Shown here in pieces: positions 43,084 to 50,397 of a DNA stretch of 55,798 nt (within the stretch, counting starts at the first letter, position 1; the number at the start of each line of letters is the position of its first letter). The stretch comes from Clostridiales bacterium (GTDB lineage: Bacteria; Bacillota; Sulfobacillia; Sulfobacillales; Sulfobacillaceae): contig DAHXNH010000331.1 in assembly GCA_027365485.1 (NCBI GenBank), forward strand, positions 1-55,798, written 5' to 3'. The notes beneath the pieces are model-generated. The model did not search any database and had not been told where the DNA came from. It worked only from the letters and a program-made list of their open reading frames with translations. A program made the translations under genes and the position numbers.

Positions 43084-43369
43084 AGATCTTGGGTTTTTGG
43101 CAAAACCTGGCAGGTTGGAAAAAATTGCGCCCGGGTACAATCAGTGTAAACCCTTTTGCATCAACCGTCGGTCGTGCCTGGTCCGCCAAGGCGGAAAACC
43201 ACCCAAAACGAGCAAGTGAGGAGCACTAGGCAGTCTAAACTGTCGCCCCAGAACCCTGACCCAATGGCACTCTGCGTTTTCCATGCCCGGAAGGAAATCT
43301 GTTGCAAGCGGCGCAGGCATGACTAAGCACATCACCCGGAAGTTTGGGCATAGACGGTCGATAGGGGGT

Positions 43370-44929
43370 TCACGGGGACACTTCCACGGATTCAGGGGAG
43401 AGTTGGTGGGACGTGGGAAACCACTCGATTCCCGGGTTTTTCTCTTGAGTCCAACGAACCGAAAACTCGTCCGGAAAGAGCATCACCAGCCTATCGTCGG
43501 CGTCTCGCACCAAACTCGTGGTGTGGCTTCGCTGCACCAAGTCGGGGTTCTGGACGGAAAGCCAACGGGCATGCTCGTAGGGCAATGACGTTTTATTGAA
43601 GGTGGCGCCGTACTCGGATTGCATTCGATATTCGAACACTTCGAATTGGAGGCGGCCGACAAAACCCAGGACGATATCCTCGGTGCGGTTGACCACACGA
43701 AAGACCTGCACGGCTCCTTCTTCGGCAAGTTGTTGTAAGCCCTTGTGAAATTGTTTGTGTTTTAACGTATCGGTCACTGAGACAGCCACGAAATGTTCGG
43801 GGGAAAATTGAGGCAAGGGATCGTAACGGAAACTACCCCCTTCGGAAAGCGTATCTCCGATCCGAAAGTAGCCGGGATCAAAGAGCCCGATGATATCGCC
43901 GGGATAGGCCACATCCACGATGGCTCGCTCCTGAGCAAAGAAGTGTTGCGGTTGGGCCATCGTAATCGTTCGGCCCAGCCGTTCATGACGGACGCTCATG
44001 CCCCGTTCGAAACGACCGGATCCGACTCGGAGAAATGCCACCCGATCTCGATGTTGAGGATTCATATTGGCTTGAATTTTGAAAATGAAACCAGAAAATT
44101 CTTTGCTCTCCGGATCCAGCATCCCTTGGTTGGTGTGTCTAGCTCCCGGACACGGGGCCAGCGCTAAGAATTGGTCGAGAAATGCGGCCACGCCAAAGTT
44201 TGCTAAAGCGCTACCGAAGAAGACCGGGGTGAGTTCGCCGCGGCTCACGTGATCGAGATTAAATACATCCCCAGCTTCTTCTAACAGTTGCAATTCTTCG
44301 CTCACCCGGTCCGGAATTGGGGAGAGATCCGATTCGGGTTTTGGGTAGCGTTCCCAGAGGCCTCGGCCGCGGTCATAGATGCCGAGAAAGTCGTGTCCCA
44401 TACCCGAAGGCCAATTCATCGGATAGGTGTGAATGCCCAACACCGACTCGATTTCTTGGAGCAACTCAAAGGGGTCTCGACCGTCACGATCCAATTTGTT
44501 GATAAACGTGAAAATAGGAATGTGGCGCATGCGACACACTTGGAATAATTTTAAAGTTTGCGGCTCGATGCCTTTAGCCGCATCGATGAGCATGACCGCG
44601 CTGTCGGCGGCGGTCAAGGTGCGATAGGTGTCTTCGCTAAAATCTTCATGGCCCGGGGTGTCAAGCAGATTCACCTGATAGTGGCGATACTCGAATTGGA
44701 GGACAGTCGACGTCACCGAGATCCCACGCTTTTTCTCGATTTCCATCCAATCGGAAGTCGCCTTGCGGCTGAGTCGCTTGCCCTTCACTACGCCCGCTTG
44801 ATGGATTGCGCCTCCAAACAAGAGCAGTTTTTCGGTCAGCGTGGTCTTGCCTGCGTCCGGATGTGAGATGATAGCAAATGTTCGCCTTCGCGCTATTTCC
44901 TCGCGAAGCGATTGAGAACTGGTATCCAT
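43370..44929 (-). CDS. prfC: Peptide chain release factor 3
   Basis: RF3 is the GTPase that removes RF1 or RF2 from the ribosome after termination. The 519-residue product has G1 SHPDAGKTT (22-30), the family-specific VKGKRLSRKATSDWMEIEKKRGISV, G3 DTPGHEDFSEDTYR, G4 NKLDRDGRDP and C-terminal translation-factor domains. GGAAGGAA precedes ATG 44929. It has its own promoter. RF3 is patchily distributed in Firmicutes, so its presence is informative but not odd. Confidence 0.95.
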   Translation of the reverse strand: MDTSSQSLREEIARRRTFAIISHPDAGKTTLTEKLLLFGGAIHQAGVVKGKRLSRKATSDWMEIEKKRGISVTSTVLQFEYRHYQVNLLDTPGHEDFSEDTYRTLTAADSAVMLIDAAKGIEPQTLKLFQVCRMRHIPIFTFINKLDRDGRDPFELLQEIESVLGIHTYPMNWPSGMGHDFLGIYDRGRGLWERYPKPESDLSPIPDRVSEELQLLEEAGDVFNLDHVSRGELTPVFFGSALANFGVAAFLDQFLALAPCPGARHTNQGMLDPESKEFSGFIFKIQANMNPQHRDRVAFLRVGSGRFERGMSVRHERLGRTITMAQPQHFFAQERAIVDVAYPGDIIGLFDPGYFRIGDTLSEGGSFRYDPLPQFSPEHFVAVSVTDTLKHKQFHKGLQQLAEEGAVQVFRVVNRTEDIVLGFVGRLQFEVFEYRMQSEYGATFNKTSLPYEHARWLSVQNPDLVQRSHTTSLVRDADDRLVMLFPDEFSVRWTQEKNPGIEWFPTSHQLSPESVEVSP

Positions 44930-44971
44930 ACTTGAGGTTCCTTCCGTTCAGGAGCGTACGTTATCTTGCCT

Positions 44972-45000
44972 TTTATAACATAACTTGAGGTCAGCGGCAA
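44972..45000 (-). promoter_or_regulatory. Promoter of prfC
   Basis: On the minus strand TTGCCG (45000-44995) and TATAAA (44977-44972) are 17 bases apart, about 43 bases before the prfC start. Confidence 0.65.
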
Positions 45001-45026
45001 GCTAGCATGGCTGAGCCCGACGGTTA

Positions 45027-45055
45027 CTGACGTACGGCGGACGTTTCGTTATAAT
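45027..45055 (+). promoter_or_regulatory. Promoter of the frameshifted membrane gene
   Basis: A perfect TATAAT lies at 45050-45055 and CTGACG at 45027-45032, 17 bases apart. An open frame continues upstream from 45213 to an ATG at 45054, but that ATG is inside the -10 and cannot be used. Confidence 0.65.
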
Positions 45056-45205
45056 GGGCCCCAGAGTCCGCCTCTCTGGAGCCGAAATGGCGGGGATTGG
45101 CCGTCGGGCCGTCGTGGATGAGGGTTCGGTGGGGGCCTTAACGGGTAGTTGGGATCCAGAGGCACCCTTTGACTCGCCAAGACCGTTATCGTGGATAATG
45201 GGAGG
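45056..45205 (+). other. Structured 5' leader of unknown type
   Basis: About 150 transcribed bases precede the membrane-protein gene. They contain hairpin CCAGAG/CTCTGG (45061-45066 with 45074-45079), a long-range pairing GGCCCC/GGGGCC (45057-45062 with 45132-45137) and further GC-rich repeats (GGCCGTCGGGCCGTC). I match it to no riboswitch class I know. It could be a riboswitch or simply GC-rich leader. Confidence 0.4.
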
Positions 45206-45212
45206 ACACTTG

Positions 45213-46168
45213 ATGACGAGTACAGAATTGACAAATATGCCTATGTCATTTCGACCCCGTATTGGACGGTGGCTGGCTGTCCTTCTTCTCATGATCGCGA
45301 TGGCCGCGGTCGCTCAAATATTTCATGTCCGAACGATTATTTTCCCTGAGACGGCGGCCATGGCGCTGGGCGTTTGGGTGCTGCGCGACCCGGAGTGGCT
45401 CAAAAGGCCTTGGCATATTGTGGTGCTACCCAGCGTGTGCGCAGCGCTGAGTGTTTCTTTGAACCATTCGGACCTTCCGGCGATGGTGCGCGAGCTTCTC
45501 ATCTTATGGGTCGTGATGGTCATCCTAACCGTCACGCGGTCCTTTTTGAGTCCGGCAATTTCCGCGGGGATTCTTCCTATTGTTCTGAACATCCATGCGT
45601 GGGTCTTTGTCTATTCGGTGTTTGTGGCGACCGGGGTGATCTGGATCAGTGTGCGCCAACGCGGCGTGGGAGCGAACTGGCCCCCCGAATGGGCCTTCCC
45701 GCCCTGGCGGGCTAATATGGTCTTCGCTATCGTGGCAACCCTCTGGATTGCAGCCGCGGGAATCTTCGGGATTCGCGACGCCGTGCTTCCACCTATCATG
45801 GTATTTTTGTATGGGTCGATGAGGGCTCAACCGAAGGGATGGGGAAATGTTTCCCGAGAGATTGCGGTTTTAATCGTGGCTGCCCTAATGTCGTCGTGGG
45901 GTGTGGCGGTCCTTCATTACCCGATCGCGAGGTAGCCACCCTCTCGCTGACGGCCACGACATTAGCCATGCGAGCCCTTAAGACGTGGGTTCCTCCGGCT
46001 GGTGCGGTCGCCTTGCTTCCGCTCGTCCTTCGGATATCGCCCGTCAGCAAATTTCCCATACTCGTGGCGATATTGACTTTAATTGCCGCGGTGATGGGGT
46101 TTCTCAGTCAACGATGGTCGCCAATCGTAAAGTCGATACGTCCTTCGGACCTCCGGATGGATGGCTAA
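45213..46168 (+). pseudogene. Multi-pass membrane protein, HPP-like C-terminus, split by a frameshift
   Basis: From ATG 45213, with GGGAGG seven bases upstream, 241 codons run to TAG 45935 and encode about seven membrane helices with IIFPETAAMALGVWVLRDPEW. In the frame shifted by -1, open from before 45839 to 46168, the sequence continues as a membrane protein: REVATLSLTATTLAMRALKTWVPPAGAVALLPLVL, which carries a PPAGA...LLP block as in HPP-type membrane proteins. Joining the two near 45905-45935 gives one protein of about 317 residues. A single-base deletion explains it. Function is unknown; transport is a guess from the fold. Confidence 0.7.
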
Positions 46169-46473
46169 AAACCAAAAAGTTAGAAATATCAAGAGAAATG
46201 AAAAATAGTGTGGGAGTGGTAACGGTGGGGTATACGCTATAGAGAATTGGCTGTCGAATGACGACGGATGGCGTTAGCAGGCAGGTACGTGCCTGAATCC
46301 CATGGATTTGCGGCGCCTCCGTTGATCCTGCACGCAGGGCACATTTGACGGATTGGCGCTAAAGCTGTGAGCGTCTCAACACCTTGCTGCATAATAGTTT
46401 CCGAACACCATGGTGTTCTCCTAAAACGCAAACCATGCCCCGCGCACACGATAGGAAACGTGTCGACATTGTG

Positions 46474-46548
46474 GGTGGCCGAGCGTGGCAGCCTGCCGCC
46501 ACTTCGTTAAGGGAGAAGGCTCCATGCCACCCTGGTGCTCGGTTCACC
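46474..46548. repeat. Large imperfect hairpin
   Basis: GGTG+GCCGAGC+GTGGCA (46474-46490) can pair with TGCCAC...GCTCGGT...CACC (46525-46548), with one internal loop, one bulge and one wobble pair, and GCCT/AGGC continues the stem upward. It ends ten bases before the triple 13-mer. Confidence 0.7.
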
Positions 46549-46557
46549 TACTAGTAC

Positions 46558-46596
46558 TTTATTCCATAAGTTCATTCCATAAGTTTATTCCATAAG
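46558..46596. repeat. Three tandem copies of a 13-mer
   Basis: TTTATTCCATAAG, TTCATTCCATAAG and TTTATTCCATAAG follow each other without gaps; the middle copy differs by one base. The stretch is AT-rich in a GC-rich window. It looks like a small iteron or a slippage product. Confidence 0.92.
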
Positions 46597-46844
46597 GTCG
46601 TTGCCTTGCCGTACCATGGATTTTCGATGGTGTGAGTGGGCTAATTCATATTCGGTTCTTCAGAGTGGGGCTGAATCGGCGACAAGAGAAGGCTGGGGCC
46701 GCGCCGGTGGCCAGTGGGATTCAAAAAGAGAGACGGCATCGGGAGAAGGTCTCCGTCAAACCGTCTGTCTTTTGGTGACTAGTGGCTAAAAGGCCTGTGT
46801 TTGAAACGGACCCTGAGCGGGTTCAGCTCCTCGGATGAGGATTC

Positions 46845-48635
46845 CTACTCGTCCTCGTCTTCCGTAGCGGGGGGCTCTACGGCAATGCCCGCGAGTTGCT
46901 GCAACGCCGCTAGGATGCCATCCGGTTCGGTGACCGGAGCGGAACAAGTTTGACCTCGACACAGGTAGAGAGCCGGTAACGGCACTTCCGGAAACTGACT
47001 TTCGTCAAAGGCGGAGGTCCCAATCCGCAAAGTCCGAATGGCGCGGTTTCGGTCGTACACTCCATAGATGGCCTGACGCAACTGATTTCCGGAATGATGG
47101 GAGGATTCCACGACGTTCGCTTCAAACAGTGGGGCCAGGGTTTGATCAGCGACCAACGCCCAACCAGCACCAAACACTCCGTTTTCTTGGGCCACCTGGG
47201 TAAACGTGCCCAATAGCGCTTGAGCGCGAAGACGTAAGCGCTCATCATCTTCAATCGCACCCAGACGCCAAAGTGCTCGGGCCATCTGTACATTATCTGG
47301 CAAGGGCGTCTGCCGATGCTGTAAGCGTCCGGCAGCCTCCTGGGAGTCAGGCTGGTCGTAAAAGCATTGAGGGCCGGCCAGGTGGCGATCGGCAAAGTCG
47401 ACGAGAAGGTGTGCTCGTTCTAAAAAGATGGGGTCGCCGTTAAATTCAAAGGCGTCGATGAGCACATTGGCCATGGCCACCAAATCGGTCAATAACCCTG
47501 GGAGCTTAGATTCCCGGTCGGCGTAGTGAAACAAGCCGAGTTCGTCGTCCCACATCCGGTCCCACAAGGCCTCCAACGCGGTCAAAGCGACTGCAGTATA
47601 GGCACCAGGGTTGATCAGCGCAGCTCCCAAGAGTTGAGCCGAAATCATTTGAGCATTCCAGTTTGTGTGGATGACCGGATCGATGTGGGGTGCGGGTGCC
47701 TTTTCGCGTTCTTCTGGAGGCAGTTGGTAATAGGCTTCATCGGCATCCTGCGAACCACCCCATAAACCATCGGCGGTGAGCAGAGTGCGGTTCGACCACG
47801 TCAAGACGGCATCGGCGACCTGGCGATACGATTCATCACCTAAGATTTGGTAGGCCCGAAGATATAATTTCACCATCAGGGCGTTGTCTTCCAAAATCTT
47901 TTCGAAGTGAGGGATGGTCCACTCGCGGGTCGTGGAGTATCGGAAGAATCCTCCGCCCGCGGGGTCATAAAGATTGCTCCCGGCCATGGCGTCTAAAGTA
48001 CGCACTACCATGCCCGCCGCCCAACCGTCTTGACCACCAGAGGCGGCAAATCTCGCGAGGCAAAGCTCCCAGACATCAAAATGAGGGAATTTGGGCGCAA
48101 CCCCAATTCCACCATAAGCCCGGTCAAATTGCTGACGAATGGTGTCTAAAATCTGCACGACGATGGCCTCTTGGGGAGTCGGTGCGGCGGGATCGAGTTT
48201 TAGGGCAGCAGGAGGCGTAAGTTTTTGCTGCAGCTCGCCTTGGTGTTCCGCCCAGTATTGAATCACCTGGTCAAAGAGCGGCAAGAGCTGCTCCGGGGGA
48301 ATGTAGGTTCCGCCGGTGAGGGTTTCCCCTTCTGGGCTTAAGACCGCTAAGGTAGGCCATCCTCCCATGTTGTAGCGTTGGTTAATATCCGGCCGCTGAT
48401 CACTGTCCACTCGGATTGGAATAAACTGCTGATTGATCCGTTGGATGATCGTGGGATCGGAGTAGGTGGTCTCATCCATGACGTGGCACCAATGGCACCA
48501 TACCGCAGAAATGGAGAGCAATATGAGTTTGCCCTGTTCTCGGGCTTCGGAAAACGCCTCGACTCCATAAGGCCGCCAAGCGATCTGGTGGGCCTGGTTG
48601 GGGCGAGGGCTAAAGCGAAACGTTGCTTCCGGCAT
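46845..48635 (-). CDS. DUF255 thioredoxin-domain protein (YyaL/spermatogenesis-associated 20 type)
   Basis: The 596-residue product has an N-terminal thioredoxin-like domain with WCHWCHVM (CxxC-like, about residues 46-53) and IRVDSDQRPDINQRY, then an alpha/alpha-barrel typical of glycan-processing enzymes. The first domain usually keeps AVWCHWCHVMDETTY almost unchanged. The biochemical function of this widespread family is not settled. The start used is the ATG at 48635; the ATG four codons upstream directly abuts AAAGG. The C-terminus is acidic (EDEDE). No operon partner is adjacent on this strand. Confidence 0.9.
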   Translation of the reverse strand: MPEATFRFSPRPNQAHQIAWRPYGVEAFSEAREQGKLILLSISAVWCHWCHVMDETTYSDPTIIQRINQQFIPIRVDSDQRPDINQRYNMGGWPTLAVLSPEGETLTGGTYIPPEQLLPLFDQVIQYWAEHQGELQQKLTPPAALKLDPAAPTPQEAIVVQILDTIRQQFDRAYGGIGVAPKFPHFDVWELCLARFAASGGQDGWAAGMVVRTLDAMAGSNLYDPAGGGFFRYSTTREWTIPHFEKILEDNALMVKLYLRAYQILGDESYRQVADAVLTWSNRTLLTADGLWGGSQDADEAYYQLPPEEREKAPAPHIDPVIHTNWNAQMISAQLLGAALINPGAYTAVALTALEALWDRMWDDELGLFHYADRESKLPGLLTDLVAMANVLIDAFEFNGDPIFLERAHLLVDFADRHLAGPQCFYDQPDSQEAAGRLQHRQTPLPDNVQMARALWRLGAIEDDERLRLRAQALLGTFTQVAQENGVFGAGWALVADQTLAPLFEANVVESSHHSGNQLRQAIYGVYDRNRAIRTLRIGTSAFDESQFPEVPLPALYLCRGQTCSAPVTEPDGILAALQQLAGIAVEPPATEDEDE

Positions 48636-48738
48636 ACTGTAAGTCATCCTTTCATCTTGGCCGTGGACAATACACGTGCACTCCGTTATCTATTCTATAC
48701 TTACGTATCATATCAGTCTCGTCTACGGGGGGATAGCC

Positions 48739-49482
48739 ATGAATCCTAAGCGACCCAAGATCTTATTGGCGACCGGTCTTAGCTCTAGTATCGGAACCGC
48801 TTTAGTGGCCGGACTTAGCAGCGAGGAGAGCCCTTGGCGTATTATTAGCACTAGGCGTTCGCCTATGCACGAGGAAGCGAACGCCCTCGGCCCCGTCGAA
48901 TGGCTCGACCTTGATCTAAGACGACCAGCGGAGGACGTGCTTACTGCGTTGGAAGACGCCTTGGCTGACCGTGGGATAGAGGGTGTAGATGGAGTCGTAC
49001 ATTTGGCCGGGGTGGTCTATAGCGATCAGTTCAAGGCAACCACGCTTGGGGAGTGGCGTGACACCATGGCGGTGAATCTTGATGGCGCCATGGTCTTAAT
49101 GAAGGTGGTCAGCCATCGACTACGGGCGGGAACCAGCGTCGTCTTGGTGAGCAGTGTCGATGCCAAAATGGCATCGACACTGGGCCCAGCCGCAGCCTAT
49201 GGGGCAAGTAAAGCAGGGTTGGCGGGGCTGGCGCGTCATCTGGCGGCGGAATGGGGGGGCCAGGGGGTTCGAGTCAACGTTGTGGCACCAGGCGCACTGA
49301 GAGCCGGGGCGGGCCCCCAAGACGCTGAAGCGATGGAACAAGTAGCGAAACGGTGTCTGCTCGGCCGCCTGGGCCGAGCAGACGAGGTCGCTGACGTGAT
49401 TCGTTTTTTACTCGGCCAGGCCTCTTCGTACGTGACCGGCGCGGTAATCCCGGTGGACGGCGGCCTCGGATTGCGCTACTGA
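48739..49482 (+). CDS. Short-chain dehydrogenase/reductase (SDR)
   Basis: The 247-residue product has an atypical cofactor loop TGLSSSIG (usually TGxxxGIG), HLAG in place of NNAG, a serine in LVSSVDAK, the catalytic YGASK, and GALRAGAG plus VTGAVIPVDGGLG at the end, as in FabG-like enzymes. ATG 48739 has GGGGGGA six bases upstream. Substrate is unknown. The coding sequence contains two strong perfect hairpins described separately. It is divergent from the DUF255 gene, with a shared upstream region of 100 bases. Confidence 0.9.
   Translation: MNPKRPKILLATGLSSSIGTALVAGLSSEESPWRIISTRRSPMHEEANALGPVEWLDLDLRRPAEDVLTALEDALADRGIEGVDGVVHLAGVVYSDQFKATTLGEWRDTMAVNLDGAMVLMKVVSHRLRAGTSVVLVSSVDAKMASTLGPAAAYGASKAGLAGLARHLAAEWGGQGVRVNVVAPGALRAGAGPQDAEAMEQVAKRCLLGRLGRADEVADVIRFLLGQASSYVTGAVIPVDGGLGLRY
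49152..49182. repeat. Perfect 13-bp hairpin inside the SDR gene
   Basis: CAGTGTCGATGCC and GGCATCGACACTG form a perfect 13-bp stem with loop AAAAT. It encodes the region just after the catalytic serine segment. Confidence 0.95.
49355..49383. repeat. Perfect 12-bp hairpin inside the SDR gene
   Basis: GTCTGCTCGGCC and GGCCGAGCAGAC form a perfect 12-bp stem with loop GCCTG, about 170 bases after the other hairpin. Confidence 0.95.
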
Positions 49483-50037
49483 TGATGGATTCGATACCGC
49501 CGGGTACTCGCGCATTTTTCGCAGCAAATTGCCTATCCCCATCGAGCGTTCACCGATCGCTTTTATGCTGGTGAGTAAAGAGACGACATTGACGGTTGGT
49601 GGAATCATCCCGAGATCCATCGTCAATAAGTCGATCCCAATACGCGTACCTTGCTATCGGCTGGCCGCCGTCTTTTTGGGGGCGGGAAACCGCAACCCAT
49701 CGTCGGCAACGTTTTCTACGAGGAGGAGAAAAACCCCTACGGAACAGTTCGCGGCATTACGGTCCAACCAAACCGATCAGGTCACAAACATCGGGAGTTT
49801 TATGGTCGACCTGGAGCCACGATGGCGAGTCTCATCATAAAGAGTGATACACGGGTCGCACATGGGGTGGGGATGGGTGCTGAAACCAGCGGCTGTCGAG
49901 TTGCCGGGGTCCTGATAAGCTACCCGGCACTCACCTGTGATGTGCTTAAAGACGCCAAACGACCCTGGGATGGACTGCGGCCAGGTTCCGTGGCGCTTTT
50001 TGGCGGGAGGACAATACCATAATTTATTCAGTCGGAT
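49483..50037. other. Gene-poor region between SDR and the leuS leader
   Basis: No complete gene is supported. A minus-strand frame within 49483-49620 encodes GMIPPTVNVVSLLTSIKAIGE and further protein-like sequence to REYPAVSN, but no ribosome binding site is convincing and nothing recognisable lies upstream. A plus-strand frame from 49651 to 50022 is open for 123 codons with unconvincing composition. These may be remnants of a lost gene. Confidence 0.4.
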
Positions 50038-50065
50038 TTGCTTTTTTTTTGGTGCGGCATACAAT
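50038..50065 (+). promoter_or_regulatory. Promoter of the leuS leader
   Basis: TTGCTT (50038-50043) and TACAAT (50060-50065) are 16 bases apart, placed directly ahead of the T-box leader. Confidence 0.65.
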
Positions 50066-50071
50066 AAAAGG

Positions 50072-50300
50072 GTGAAGCACGATAGCACGGTGAAGTCGAA
50101 GAAGCGGAATATTAGGCCAATCTGTCGGGTCAGAGAGTCGGCGTTTTAGTGCGAGCCGAACCGAAAATTAGCCGAACTCGCCGCGGAGACGTGAGGGTGT
50201 GGCCCCGTATAGCCGCAGTGAGTGGGTGGCGACCTTTGGTCGTCATCAATGAGGGTGGTACCGCGGTTTTCCGTCCCTAGGGCTTAGGGGCGTTTTCTTT
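50072..50300 (+). promoter_or_regulatory. T-box leader of leuS
   Basis: The T-box sequence GAGGGTGGTACCGCGG lies at 50251-50266. The terminator CGTCCCTA/TAGGGGCG (50272-50279 with 50285-50292, one wobble pair) is followed by a T-rich run. In stem I, GAACTCGCC places a CTC leucine codon at 50177-50179 as the probable specifier, which agrees with the downstream gene. The 5' limit is approximate. Confidence 0.88.
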
Positions 50301-50397
50301 TCATAACCCGGACCTACAGGCAGTGGGTCAGGTTGGCCTTTTTGGAAAGACGTGGAGATAACGATCAAAAAGTATGGTTAAGGGGAGCGAGGCCAGG

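Larger units (their letters stand above)
46169..46844. other. Gene-free stretch with hairpin and iterated repeat
   Basis: No gene is supported in these 670 bases. A minus-strand frame ending at 46237 contains LAPIRQMCPACRINGGAANPWDSG, which looks protein-like, but it has no start with a ribosome binding site and may be a relic. The notable contents are the imperfect stem at 46474-46548 and the triplicated 13-mer at 46558-46596, listed separately. The region lies between 3' ends of two convergent genes. Confidence 0.5.

Noticed and set aside
43010-43189. Sixty-codon upstream extension of the unknown minus-strand gene
   Set aside because: A 17-spaced promoter lies inside it and the ribosome binding site favours ATG 43009.
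45839-45935. Programmed -1 ribosomal frameshift in the membrane gene
   Set aside because: No slippery X-XXY-YYZ heptamer is visible in the overlap; mutation or sequencing error is simpler.
46471-46550. tRNA-like start (GTGGCCGAGC resembles a class II D arm)
   Set aside because: No acceptor stem, anticodon arm or matching T arm can be formed.
46558-46596. CRISPR array
   Set aside because: The three 13-mers adjoin without spacers and are too short.
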